Shown here: positions 18,312 through 26,835 of the stretch, one piece after another
Layout: every line of letters begins with the position of its first letter
How positions within the stretch are numbered: the first letter of the stretch is position 1
From: Streptomyces sp. NRRL S-646
Lineage (GTDB): Bacteria; Actinomycetota; Actinomycetes; Streptomycetales; Streptomycetaceae
Length of the DNA: 64,000 bases
NCBI RefSeq assembly: GCF_000720765.1
Contig: NZ_JODC01000010.1
Span: forward strand, 248,001 to 312,000
Direction of reading: 5' to 3'
Notes under the pieces: model-generated
What the model was told of the DNA's origin: nothing
Seen by the model: only the letters and a program-made list of their open reading frames with translations
Databases searched by the model: none
Translations under genes and position numbers: made by a program

Positions 18312-18841
18312 TCGCCGTACGGATCAGCACCTTCCCCGACGGCGCCGTCCTCGCGCCGGCCGAAGGCCTCCCGCCCCGCCCCGGCCCCTTCCTCGTCGCT
18401 GTGACGCTCGAGGACAAGGTCATCTCGATCGTCCCCCGGGACATCCTGGAACCGCTGGCCGCCACGCCACCCAGCGACCTCCTCACCCGCCTTCCTCCGC
18501 TGGTCACCGTCGAATTGGACGACGACCGTATCGAGGAGGCCGTGTTGTTGGAACTCGCCGACTTGTTCGGCCTCCTGCCGGAGGTGCCAGGAGCCCTCGT
18601 TGAGCGCGACGGCGCCCCGGGCGGCGTTCTGACAAGGGCCGACACCGCTGCGGCGCTGCCCTTGGAGCTGCTCGACGAGAGCGCCACCCGCCTCGGAAAC
18701 GCCCCCAACGTCCAGTCTCGACGCTACATCTGCCGTCGCTGCGCCCCGCCCTCCCGCCGCCTGCCCCGCTCCACCACGGCTGGCCCGCCGGTGTGCGGTT
18801 TGGTCTGGTCCCATGGCCCGATGGAGCTCGAAGGAGGCTGA
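18308..18841 (+). CDS. Small CHAT-operon protein with zinc-ribbon-like end
   Basis: A 177-residue protein of no recognised family. The ATG at 18308 overlaps the CHAT stop, so the two are translationally coupled. The N-terminal ~110 residues are acidic and hydrophobic without repeats. The C-terminus has RRYICRRCAPPSRR...PPVCGLVWSHGP, a CxxC plus CG...H arrangement resembling a small zinc ribbon. It could be a cleavage substrate, adaptor or inhibitor of the CHAT protease; nothing in the sequence decides between these. Confidence 0.6.
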   Translation: MIAVRISTFPDGAVLAPAEGLPPRPGPFLVAVTLEDKVISIVPRDILEPLAATPPSDLLTRLPPLVTVELDDDRIEEAVLLELADLFGLLPEVPGALVERDGAPGGVLTRADTAAALPLELLDESATRLGNAPNVQSRRYICRRCAPPSRRLPRSTTAGPPVCGLVWSHGPMELEGG

Positions 18842-18849
18842 CGGTTCCG

Positions 18850-20250
18850 TTGTTCGCCACCGTCCTGAAAGAGATCACCGGGTACTTCGACCGGCGTGCC
18901 CTGCTGTCGACGTTCCTGCCGACTTTGGTTGCCGCTGGCTCGCTCGTCCTGGCTGCCGTACTGGCGTCCCAGGACGCAAAAGTCGTTGCACATACCTGGG
19001 GCGGCCTGCCCGGCACGGTCCAGGCCGTCGCGATCGCAGGCTTCCTCGTCGCGGTCGCGCTATGGTCGTTCGCCCTGGCCAACCTGCGCCCCCTACTGGA
19101 CCAGCTCTTCCAGGGCCGCTGGGGCAATTCCGTCTCCGCTGCCGCGCTGGTCCGCCGCCGCACCGCCCGGCTCCGCACGGAACGGACCTGCGACAGCACC
19201 GAGGACGAGCGCCTCGAAAGGATCGAAGCGGCCCTGCTGACCGCCGCCGAGTCGCTGCCTCGCCCCGGTGGACCGGTCCGCCCCTTCCCTGGCGACCCGA
19301 CCGCCGAACTGTCCGACGCCGAGACCGCCTGGTCCAGCGCTGCCCCTCTCTCGGCGGACGCCGCGGCCGACGTCCTGCCCGGCCTGAGCATCCGGCTGGC
19401 CGACCTGGCCGGCAGCGGCGACCCTGTCCTGGACGACCCGCGCTTCCCTCGGCTGGTGGCCTTTGCCACAGAACTCACCGAGCGCCGCCTCCAGGACGTT
19501 CGCTCCCGAAGGGCGTCGGTCCAGCAGCGGTTGTTCGTGCTCTATCCCGCCGACCCTGTCGAGGTGGCTCCCACCCGGATCGGCAACATCCTCCTGGCCG
19601 CCGAGCAGCATCCGCGTCTGCGCTATGGGCTGGACCCGGTCGTTGTCTGGTCCCGCCTTCAGCCGCTGCTACCAGACGCTTTTGCTGCCTCGCTCAAGGA
19701 TGCTAAGGCCGCCCTTGACCTGATGCTCACCTTGACCGTCTACCTGCCGGCCGTTGGCGCCCCGATCGCGCTCCTCGCTGCAGTGAACGCCCGCCTCGAC
19801 GGAAACGCTCTGGCCTGGGCAACGTTCATTGCGGCGCTGCTCACAGGCGCTGCCCTGCCCCGGCTAGGCCGCCCCCGTCCTGCCGCGGCTGTCAGCGTGC
19901 TCGTCCTGGCCATCCCGGCCCTCCTCGCAAGCCTGACTGGCCCCCCGACCGGCTTGGCTTCCTCCCTGCTGCGCACGGCCGTAGCGGTCACGCTGCTGGC
20001 CGGCCTCGCCGGGCTCACCTCTATCGTCCACGCGGGTGCCCGGGAGGCTGCGCTGGCCTTCTCCGACCAGCTCAAATCGGCTTTCGACCTGCACCGCCGT
20101 CGGGTGTTGCAAGAATTTGGCCTTGCATTCCCCGCCGACCTCGCGGCCGAACGCGCGCTCTGGCTGGACCTCTGCCAGTTCCTCTATCGGGGCGACCAGC
20201 CTGTCTCGGCGGCCTTCCGCTACCGTGACGACCCGCCACCTGACCCGTGA
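18850..20250 (+). CDS. Multi-pass membrane protein of the CHAT operon
   Basis: About 466 residues, family not recognised. A TTG at 18850 is chosen because AAGGAGG (18831-18837) precedes it; a GTG at 18793 would overlap the previous gene by 49 bp. Two membrane helices lie near the N-terminus (LLSTFLPTLVAAGSLVLAAV; VAIAGFLVAVALWSFALA). A ~240-residue soluble, charged middle follows, then about four helices (ALLAAVNARL region, TFIAALLTGAAL, VSVLVLAIPALLASL, VAVTLLAGLAGLTSIV), and a cytoplasmic tail. The layout suits a membrane partner or effector of the CHAT protease; that role is inferred. Confidence 0.65.
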   Translation: MFATVLKEITGYFDRRALLSTFLPTLVAAGSLVLAAVLASQDAKVVAHTWGGLPGTVQAVAIAGFLVAVALWSFALANLRPLLDQLFQGRWGNSVSAAALVRRRTARLRTERTCDSTEDERLERIEAALLTAAESLPRPGGPVRPFPGDPTAELSDAETAWSSAAPLSADAAADVLPGLSIRLADLAGSGDPVLDDPRFPRLVAFATELTERRLQDVRSRRASVQQRLFVLYPADPVEVAPTRIGNILLAAEQHPRLRYGLDPVVVWSRLQPLLPDAFAASLKDAKAALDLMLTLTVYLPAVGAPIALLAAVNARLDGNALAWATFIAALLTGAALPRLGRPRPAAAVSVLVLAIPALLASLTGPPTGLASSLLRTAVAVTLLAGLAGLTSIVHAGAREAALAFSDQLKSAFDLHRRRVLQEFGLAFPADLAAERALWLDLCQFLYRGDQPVSAAFRYRDDPPPDP

Positions 20251-20266
20251 GCCCCGGCAACGGGGC
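20251..20266. terminator. Hairpin ending the CHAT operon
   Basis: GCCCCG, loop GCAA, CGGGGC starts directly after the membrane-protein stop codon. A GNRA-type loop on a GC stem without a T-run is typical of Streptomyces terminators. The following ~250 bp (20267-20518) hold no gene I can support. Confidence 0.6.
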
Positions 20267-20518
20267 TGCGTCGCCCTACGGAAACAGTCCACGTATCACC
20301 CCTGGTGACGCCTTGCAGGCGTGAAAATCGGGTTGGCGGCTGCCCGTCGACGTCGGTAGTGCCTTGGGGGGTCGATCCCGCGAAACAGTCTGATGCCGGA
20401 GCTGGCTTGAGGGGCTGTGCCCTGTTGCTGTGAGCACGCCGTTCAGAATCTCGTGTCCCCTCCCGCTCCACGGGCAGCCGCCGCCCGTCGGCATGATCGT
20501 GGAAGTGGGGTGGGACCG

Positions 20519-20605
20519 TTGGCGGAACCCGAAGAGATCAGCAGAGCTGAAGACCTGGTGGAACGGGTCGCGGCGATCGACACCGCGAAGGCCTCGGGCA
20601 AGACA
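20519..20605 (+). mobile_element. IS110-family transposase N-terminal remnant
   Basis: The plus frame starting at TTG 20519 reads LAEPEEISRAEDLVERVAAI then DTAKASGK, the usual opening of Streptomyces IS110 transposases (RuvC-like first Asp in AAID). Homology stops after about 29 codons, where the frame turns into unrelated text. Only a stub of the element remains. Confidence 0.6.
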
Positions 20606-20626
20606 TCAGCAGACCGCCGATCACCT

Positions 20627-21889
20627 TCACGTCGAACACCCAACAAACCTGCCGATACCACGCATCACGCGCTGATGGAGTTCTTGTGGCTGAAGATCGC
20701 GCTCCGCCCGAAGCAGATACGCGCCCGGTGTCGTACGCATCTGGGCGTCACGTACCTGGGCGGCGTTGGGGCGGAGCGCGGTCAGGCCGAGAGCCACCGC
20801 ACCTGCCGTCACAAGCGGCTGACCGGCCGGGATGCTGCCGAGAGCAACGGTGGCCGCGGTGCCCAGCTCGAATTTCGAGCTCATGGCGCTGAAGGCTGTG
20901 TCCATCTTCAGTCCGCGCATGGCCTTGCGGAGTTCCTCCAGTGGCGTCTCGAACGTCTCGGCTACCTTGAGGCTCAGGTACTTCTGGCGGGCGTCGGGAT
21001 CCTCGATGGCCCCGAAGGAGTCACGGAATTCCGCAGCCGCGGTGCTTACCGCGTTGGCGAAGGCTTGGAACTCGGCTTTGTGCCCCTCGCGTAGCTGGAT
21101 GATCTTCTTCACCGGTACGGCGTCGAGGTTGTCTGGCACTACGAGACATATCGACATCAGACCGATCGCCTCGGTGAGGTCCTCATCCGCGGTCGGCACG
21201 GAGGAGCGCGGATCCAGCAGGGCCTGAGCAAGACGATCGGAGTCCCAGCCGTAGATGCCATGGGAAGCAGCCTGGTCGGTGAGCGGGATGTAGCGGCTGC
21301 GTCCGGCCAGCTCCTCCGTCAGGACGCACTTGTAGATCCACGCAAGGGTGGGTCGCATGGCGATCCACCTGATCTCGGATGTTGCATGGGTCCAGGAGTT
21401 CTGAGCGAGTGTTCTGTGGACCAAGAACTGCTGGGCGAACCGGCTTCGCTCGGTGTTCAGTGCAAGGCCGGCGTCGACGAGAGCATTCCTCAGCTCGGGC
21501 GCGACCTCGTCCTCGTGGAGTCCGGCGAGGCTGCTCCGCGGCAGAACGCCGATGGTCTCTCCAGGCTCCCAGTCAGGGCCGGGCTCGGCCGTGACACTGA
21601 ACTCGCTGTCTTCGGCGGCCTGCTGGATGCCGTGCTCAGCCTCGAGTGCGGCTCCGTGTTCCCGGAGTAGATCCAGGAAGAGCGGCGCTATCGCCCTGGC
21701 CGCGGCGTCCGGCCGAGTAGTGATCATGAAGTCGAGTTTGTCGTTGAGGGCCGCCGCGGTGTCTGAGTCGGCGACCGGATAGCCCGCCGGGACTACCCGG
21801 GCGAGGTGCGGCCAGTACAGGGCGGTCAGCTTGACTCACTGTTCGTCGCGGCAGTGGATGTACGGGTAGTACAGGCCGATGCGCTGCAC
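20627..21889 (-). pseudogene. DUF6236-family gene interrupted by an in-frame TGA
   Basis: From GTG 21889 (with GGAGGGA upstream at about 21898-21905) the frame reads MQRIGLYYPYIHCRDEQ, then TGA at 21836-21838, then VKLTALYWPHLARVVPAGYP and on without another stop for 400 codons. The family pattern is LYYPYIH.RDE.W.K.ALLYW, so the TGA replaces an expected Trp codon (TGG). An internal ATG at 21727 would give a 366-residue protein lacking the conserved N-terminus. Function of DUF6236 is unknown. It may be a recent nonsense mutation, or the truncated form may still be made. Confidence 0.7.
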
Positions 21890-22519
21890 GGATCAGGTCC
21901 CTCCCCTGGACGATCGCGATCGAGATCACCAGCATCTCACCCGGCGCGGAGGCGTATGCGGCATCTCCCGGCGTCACCCCTGAGCCTCGGGCTGCGCCGC
22001 CCTCGTCCCTGGAACGGAGACGACCGTGAGCTGCTGGCACAATCTGATCACCGATGCGTGGGGTGCCCTGTCGTACAAGTCGGCGTTCCAACTGGCGACC
22101 AAAGGCCGGTCCGGCCGTCTGCCCGGTCACGCGGGAGCGAGCTGGATCCCATAGGACGGTACGGTCCCGGGAGCCGCTCAGACTCCAACCGTCCTCATCT
22201 AGGCCTACCTCCGGTCGGAACTCGGAGAGCCGGATCGCACCGACCTAGACATCCGCTATCAGCGGCTTGGATTGCTCCAGGCCGTAGTCGTAGAAGTGCT
22301 GCGTGAGCGGAAGGCGGTTCTCGTTGCCGATCCTCTGGCTGTCACCGTCCAGCGGATCGCCCCGTCAACAACGTGGAGAACGTCAAGCACTCGAGCGTCA
22401 GATCGCGACGCTCGAGGACCTCGTACCGGATGATGGCGCTTACGGTTCCCGTGCCCATGCGGCGCAGGAGGAGCCGCTGACCTTGCGCCTAGGCGGCCGC
22501 CGCCGGGTGTTTGAAGACC
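21890..22519. other. 630 bp of mosaic DNA without a supported gene
   Basis: No frame is convincing across this stretch. A minus-strand fragment around 22252-22356 (GDPLDGDSQRIGNENRLPLT, then HFYDYGLEQSKPL) has coding-like third-position GC but is cut by stops on both sides and I cannot name it. The segment looks like joined pieces of decayed genes between the DUF6236 gene and the broken msrB. Confidence 0.4.
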
Positions 22520-22729
22520 TGCTGGCCGTCCTTCTACGACCCGAAGGACACCGACGCGGTCGAGCTGATCGAGGACCGCTCGCACGGCATGGTGCGGACC
22601 GAGGTGCGGTGCGCGCGGTGCGGGTCGCATCTCGGGCACGTCTTCGAGGGCGAGGGGTATCAGACGCCCACGGACCAGCGGTACTGCATCAACTCCATTT
22701 CCCTGCGTCTGGCCGCTGACGAGGGCTGA
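22520..22729 (+). pseudogene. msrB: msrB 3' fragment (methionine-R-sulfoxide reductase), 5' half lost
   Basis: The frame reads [20 protein letters not shown], then [19 protein letters not shown] and [11 protein letters not shown], which is the C-terminal half of MsrB including the second zinc CxxC and the catalytic Cys of RYCINS. The first ~65 residues, with the first zinc CxxC, are missing. Homology starts at the Trp codon 22523, preceded by unrelated sequence. The break marks the right border of the accessory island. A 72-codon open frame from TTG 22511 is not expected to give an active enzyme. Confidence 0.85.
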
Positions 22730-22734
22730 CCGTC

Positions 22735-23274
22735 CTAGTCCGCCGTCTTGGCGTACGTGTAGGGGGCGGCGACGGCGCCGCTGTGGTGGTCGGCCGCACG
22801 CAGGGCGGTGGTGAGGCGTTCGCGTGGTTTCATGCCGAGGCCGGCGGTGGCGTGGAGGGCGCCGAGGGCGTACTCGTCGCCACAGCCGACCGCGGCGTAC
22901 CCGTCGGCGGACTCGCTGACCTGGTAGTCGCCGTGGATGGCGAAGAGCCGGCCGTGGATGCCCACGAGGAAGCTGCCGGCCTGTTCCTGCTCGGACTCCT
23001 TGCGCGCCCAGCCGCCGTCCTTGAGGCAGGTGCGGACCGCGTTGACGAAGGTCGTGGCCATGAAGCGGTAGAGGGCACCTTCCGGGTGCGGGGCATCGAG
23101 GGCGTACTGCAGCAACTGCCCCATGCGGAAGGAGGTGGTGTATCCGAGGACGTAGGGGCCGTTGGTGAACACCTTGGGGTCGCGGCAGATGGTGAGCCGA
23201 TATCCGTCACTGCCTGCGGAGTCTCCGGCCAGATGTACTCGCTTGCGATTGACCAGGCCGACGATGACCGTCAA
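22735..23274 (-). CDS. Proteasome/HslV-like Ntn-hydrolase family protein
   Basis: A 179-residue protein. Starting at TTG 23274 gives M-T-V-I-V-G-L-V-N-R-K-R-V-H-L-A-G-D-S-A-G, with Thr2 placed where proteasome beta and HslV subunits expose their nucleophile, and GDSAGSDG where the conserved Asp lies. The C-terminal half (YAAVGCGDEYALGALHATAG) also matches the fold. A longer frame to 23406 has no supporting ribosome site. It converges on the msrB fragment with 5 bp between the stops. Protease activity is not proven; the role is unknown. Confidence 0.7.
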   Translation of the reverse strand: MTVIVGLVNRKRVHLAGDSAGSDGYRLTICRDPKVFTNGPYVLGYTTSFRMGQLLQYALDAPHPEGALYRFMATTFVNAVRTCLKDGGWARKESEQEQAGSFLVGIHGRLFAIHGDYQVSESADGYAAVGCGDEYALGALHATAGLGMKPRERLTTALRAADHHSGAVAAPYTYAKTAD

Positions 23275-23374
23275 GTCAGCACCCCCGTCACGGTGTTGAG
23301 GCGTCGGTGTCCGCCTCGGGGGAGTTCTGCCCGCCCGCGGCGCGGACTCACCGCTTCCGTTCAGCGGTACCGTG

Positions 23375-24610
23375 TCAACAGCTCTGTGGTGCGTCCGACT
23401 CCGCACGACGGCTTTGCGGGATCACGGGGTGTGGGCGGCCCTGTGCCCTGCGCCCATGGCGTCTGCTGCGGGGCGGGCGTTGGGGCCACCAGAGGACGTA
23501 GGCGGCGGAACCGGCCGCGAAAGCCAGGCGGATGAGGCCCTGGACGGAGTCCGAGGGGACGAGCAGGGCGCTGCCGTACAGGGAGATGAGGGCGAGCCAG
23601 CTGACCCAGGGGACCAGACGGCGCTGGCCGATCGAGTCCCAGATCAGGGTGCCGAGGAGGACCGAGGCGTTGTAGTACGTGTACACGCTCGGGTCCAGGA
23701 CGATGCGGGCGTCGGCGGCGAGCAGCACGACGGCCGGCCAGCGTTGCCGGCGGACGGCGAGAGCGCCGAGGGCGATACCGAGGGCCATCTGGGCGGGGCG
23801 GTCCCACCAGGGGGTGGCGGCGTCGTGCACGCCGAACCAGCGCAGGGCCGAGGCGGGCTGGTTCGGGATGGTGAAGCGGGCGGCGGCGAGGGTGTCCAGG
23901 TGGGTGAGGTAGAAGGGCAGCCACGCGGCGGCCACCAGGCCCACGGTCCAGGCGGCGGAGCGCAGGCGGGCGGGGCGCGGCAGCGCCAGCAGCAGGGGCA
24001 GGAAGCCGACCGCCCAGGGTTTGGAGTCCACCGCGAGGGCCAGGAAGACGCCCACGGCCGTGGCCTTGCCGCGAACCAGAGCACGAACGGCGAGGGTGGT
24101 GAAGAACAGCGCCAGGACGTCGTCCAGATGCGCGAACCGCACTGCGACCTCCACCCACATGGGGATGAAGGCCGCTCCGGCGATCAGTACGCGCTGCTGG
24201 AGGCGTTTGTGGTTGAGTCCGGTGCCCCGGTAGTGGTCGGCGGCGGCGCGTCCGACCAGCACCAGCATGTACAGGCCCAGGCCGGACATGAACGCGTCGG
24301 CGAGCTTCTCGCCGAGTTCGGCGGGGAAGGGTGCGAAAAGCCCGGCGACCAGGAAGCTGATCGGGCCGATCTGCAGATCCGGGTGGTTGGCGTAGAGGGC
24401 GAGGCCGCCGCCGGGGACCTGGTGGAAGAGCAGTTGCTGCCCTTCCCGCAGATAGTGCCAGGACACGGCTCCGTGGCGTTCGGCCACGAAGAACCAGACG
24501 GTCGTCCACAGCGCCAGCAGGGCGTTGTGCCAGCGCACCGGATAGCGGCCGATACGGCCGATCCGTGCCCCGTCCCCGGGCACGGCTGTCACCGTCTTCC
24601 GCTTCCCCAC
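23375..24610 (-). CDS. Polytopic membrane protein, GT87/mannosyltransferase-like
   Basis: A 411-residue protein with about nine hydrophobic helices (ALLALWTTVWFFVAERHG; LYMLVLVGRAAADHY; TVGLVAAAWLPFYLT and others) and a DDVLALFF loop plus SKPWAVGFLPLLLAL, as in actinobacterial membrane glycosyltransferases that use polyprenyl sugar donors. GTG 24610 is preceded by GGAGG; the open frame further upstream to 25630 overlaps the HAD gene and is rejected. A basic tail ends the protein. Substrate cannot be told. Confidence 0.65.
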   Translation of the reverse strand: MGKRKTVTAVPGDGARIGRIGRYPVRWHNALLALWTTVWFFVAERHGAVSWHYLREGQQLLFHQVPGGGLALYANHPDLQIGPISFLVAGLFAPFPAELGEKLADAFMSGLGLYMLVLVGRAAADHYRGTGLNHKRLQQRVLIAGAAFIPMWVEVAVRFAHLDDVLALFFTTLAVRALVRGKATAVGVFLALAVDSKPWAVGFLPLLLALPRPARLRSAAWTVGLVAAAWLPFYLTHLDTLAAARFTIPNQPASALRWFGVHDAATPWWDRPAQMALGIALGALAVRRQRWPAVVLLAADARIVLDPSVYTYYNASVLLGTLIWDSIGQRRLVPWVSWLALISLYGSALLVPSDSVQGLIRLAFAAGSAAYVLWWPQRPPRSRRHGRRAQGRPHPVIPQSRRAESDAPQSC

Positions 24611-24624
24611 GTTCCGTCCTCCCC

Positions 24625-24700
24625 CTAGGGCCTGGTCATCCCTGTAGAGGGGGGCTCGGCGCTGTGGGTTGCCTGTCCGGGGCCGGAAGCCAGGCCCTAG
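24625..24700. terminator. 11-bp inverted repeat after the HAD gene
   Basis: CTAGGGCCTGG at 24625-24635 and CCAGGCCCTAG at 24690-24700 are exact inverted copies. The right arm contains the HAD stop codon, and the left arm is 15 bp before the next gene's start. The long loop makes it either a weak terminator between two minus-strand genes or a regulatory hairpin. Confidence 0.4.
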
Positions 24701-25311
24701 ACGAGGGACACGAGGGCCGTACGGGCGTCGACGACGGTGGGGTTGCCGACGGAGGCGAGCAGGCCGAGGCCGTCGGTGCGGGTGCCGTAGCCGAAGCAGT
24801 CCAGGGGTGCCGCGCCGTGCTCGGCCGCGGCGCGGACCACGGCCCGGGTCTTGGCCGCCGCCGTCATCGGGTGGCGTACCTCGCCGGTCAGGCACCCCTC
24901 GCTGTCCACGACGGGTTCGGTGCACAGGACGAGGTCGGCGCCGAGATCCTCGCGCAGCGGGGCCAGGCAGGGCGTGAACGCCTCGGAGACCAGGGCGGTG
25001 AGGTGCCCGGCGTCCTGGTGGGCGCGGAGCGCGGTCAGGGCCCGGGCGATGAACGGCGGGCCTGTTCGGCGTCCCTGGCGGACCTCCTCGTACCAGCGCC
25101 GCCCCTGTTCCATCAGCTCGGCCGACGAGGTTCCCGCATAGAGACGGTAGTACGCCCGCAGCAGGTCGGAAGGGTCGATGCCGAGTGCGGCCATGGCGCC
25201 CAACTGGTCCACTTCGTAGGCGTATTGCGTCTCGCCGAATCGGTAGCGGAGGAAGTCGTACCGGGCGGGGGTGGTGAGCAGTGTCTCGTCCACGTCGAAG
25301 AACGCGATCAC
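24697..25311 (-). CDS. HAD-superfamily phosphatase (SerB-like subgroup)
   Basis: A 204-residue protein. Motif I is FFDVDETLL (nucleophile Asp and general acid Asp), motif II is the Ser in TALVSEAFTPCL, and later come K (AAAKTR) and the acidic motif region GYGTRTDGLGLL. That layout fits HAD-IB phosphatases acting on small phosphate esters. The GTG at 25311 opens directly before motif I; longer starts reach 25437 but none has a ribosome site, so the start is uncertain. In the last motif, DG replaces the more usual D..D pair, so activity deserves a check. Confidence 0.75.
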   Translation of the reverse strand: MIAFFDVDETLLTTPARYDFLRYRFGETQYAYEVDQLGAMAALGIDPSDLLRAYYRLYAGTSSAELMEQGRRWYEEVRQGRRTGPPFIARALTALRAHQDAGHLTALVSEAFTPCLAPLREDLGADLVLCTEPVVDSEGCLTGEVRHPMTAAAKTRAVVRAAAEHGAAPLDCFGYGTRTDGLGLLASVGNPTVVDARTALVSLV

Positions 25312-25696
25312 AGGGGAGGGGCGACGGGTCTTGATGGTCAGGTCCTTCCAGGGCGGAATCGGCGGACGGGCAGGGGCACGAATCTTCTGCACGCTTCGTG
25401 CACGGATCTGACACATACAGAAGCGCAGAGTTACCATTCGATGTCACTTCGGTCGTCGCCTGTGGACGGCATTGCGCCAGCCCGATCCGGCCGGAAGCCG
25501 TCGTTGCCTTCTCATCTGGCGGTACGGCCCCTGCTTGGCGCGCCGGCCTCGGGAAGCGCCTCGCAGGCAACCGTGCAGGTCGGACGCCCGCCTGCAGGTC
25601 GGCCGGATACACGCTTGCCCGCGCTGCCACCCCGCCCGTCCGACCGGTCGGACGGGCGCGCGTAACGGCCAGAACGGCCGAAGTCCGACGCTCTCC
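25312..25696. other. Intergenic stretch between HAD and LPG-synthase-like genes
   Basis: No convincing gene. The left part may carry the HAD promoter; a GCACGCTTCGTGC palindrome lies near 25391-25403. The right part holds the hairpin listed separately at 25633-25658. Confidence 0.5.
25633..25658 (-). terminator. Perfect 26-bp palindrome, terminator of the minus-strand membrane gene
   Basis: An 11-bp stem CGCCCGTCCGA with loop CCGG and exact return arm, 38 bp beyond the stop codon of the minus-strand gene at 25697. There is no T-run, as is usual for Streptomyces hairpin terminators. A palindromic protein-binding site is the alternative. Confidence 0.55.
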
Positions 25697-26716
25697 TCAC
25701 AGCACCTTCCGCTGCACCAGTGCCGACAGCACCAGCGCCCCCGGCAGTAGCGGCAGCCAGACCGTCAGGACGCGGTAGCCGATGACGGCGGTCGCCGACA
25801 GGTCCATGGGTGCGCCGAGCGCGACCATGGCGAACACGACCGCCGCGTCCACCGGCCCGATGCCGCCCGGTGCGGGCACGGCCCCGACCGCCGTACTCGC
25901 GGCCAGGAACGCGAAGGCGACCTGCACCCAGGACAGCGACAGACCGAGCGCCGCCCCGACCGCGAAGAGCACGCTCGCCTGGATCAGCGGGGCGGCGGCC
26001 GCCCCGCCCCACAGGGCGAGGATCCGCGCGGGCCGGGTGTGCAGTACCCGTACGTCGGTGAGGGCGCAGCGCAGTGCGTCGAGGAGGGGGCGGCGCAGCG
26101 GTCGCACGGTCGTCACGAGCACGGCCGTGCCGGCGAGGGCGAGGGTCACGGCTCCGGCGACCAGGAGTGCCGTCCGCTGGTCCGGCACGAGTCTGCCGGT
26201 GAGCAGCAGGTCGGGGAAGGCCACCAGGAAGACGAGGAGCACCAGCGTCCTCGCGATCGGCTTGACCGCCGAGTACAGGGCGAGCGAGGCGGTGGCCCGG
26301 GCCAGGGGTATGCCGCGGCCCTGCAGGAAGCGCAGGGTGACGGCGTGGGCGCCGATACTCGCCGGCAGTACGTGGTTGGCGGCGCCCGCGGCGAACTGCG
26401 AGGCGATCAGCAGCCCGGCCGGGAGTCGTTCCGGCAGCGCGCCCTGGCGGATGCAAGGGGCGGACAGCCAGCCCAGGCAGGTGAAGAACAGCGCGACCAG
26501 CAGCCACCAGGGGTCGGCGGAACCCAGCCGTGTGGTGCCGTTGTACGCGGTCTGCCAGTCGACCGCCGCCCACACACCGATCAGGAGCAGGGGGAGCGTG
26601 ACCAGGGCGCTGCGGAGCAGGCGGGGGGCGCGGGCGCGGAAGCGGACAGGGGGCGGGGTGAGGGAGCGGCCGGTGGGGAGCCGGCCGGGGGCGTCGTCGA
26701 GCGGGAGCAGGGACAC
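25697..26716 (-). CDS. LPG-synthase-TM/UPF0104-type integral membrane protein
   Basis: A 339-residue protein with eight or so membrane helices and the family hallmark PAPGGIGPVDAAVV near residue 280. AGAANHVLPASIGAHAVTLRFL corresponds to the first conserved loop. This family includes the flippase part of lysyl-phosphatidylglycerol synthase and many stand-alone proteins of unknown substrate. There is no aminoacyl-transferase domain, so lipid lysylation itself is not expected. The ATG at 26716 follows a Gly/Pro-rich leader. Confidence 0.8.
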   Translation of the reverse strand: MSLLPLDDAPGRLPTGRSLTPPPVRFRARAPRLLRSALVTLPLLLIGVWAAVDWQTAYNGTTRLGSADPWWLLVALFFTCLGWLSAPCIRQGALPERLPAGLLIASQFAAGAANHVLPASIGAHAVTLRFLQGRGIPLARATASLALYSAVKPIARTLVLLVFLVAFPDLLLTGRLVPDQRTALLVAGAVTLALAGTAVLVTTVRPLRRPLLDALRCALTDVRVLHTRPARILALWGGAAAAPLIQASVLFAVGAALGLSLSWVQVAFAFLAASTAVGAVPAPGGIGPVDAAVVFAMVALGAPMDLSATAVIGYRVLTVWLPLLPGALVLSALVQRKVL

Positions 26717-26812
26717 GGCGGAACCGTTCCCGCCGGGTGTGACGCCATGGTGTCCGGGAGCCTACGGGGCGCGGGCGGGCGGGCGACGGCCACCCTCCCG
26801 GTCCTCTGACGA

Positions 26813-26823
26813 TGAATCATTCA
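26813..26823. promoter_or_regulatory. Operator-like palindrome TGAATCATTCA
   Basis: An 11-bp palindrome just upstream of a TTGACT -35-like box before the GH3 gene. It resembles the TGAATG..CATTCA site upstream of the GH84 gene at 46578, so both may bind the same regulator. Confidence 0.4.
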
Positions 26824-26835
26824 TCCAATGAAGTG

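Noticed and set aside
18850..20250. Membrane protein of the CHAT operon as a bacterial gasdermin
   Set aside because: Gasdermins are ~250-residue proteins without multiple standing membrane helices. This protein has about six hydrophobic helices and no gasdermin-like layout.
21836..21838. TGA in the DUF6236 gene as a selenocysteine codon
   Set aside because: The family has Trp, not Cys, at this site, and no SECIS-like structure is apparent. A nonsense change is simpler.
23361..24509. 382-codon minus-strand frame overlapping the GT87-like gene
   Set aside because: Composition is Arg/Pro/Gly-rich shadow text. The overlapping frame 23375-24610 has clear membrane helices and a ribosome site.
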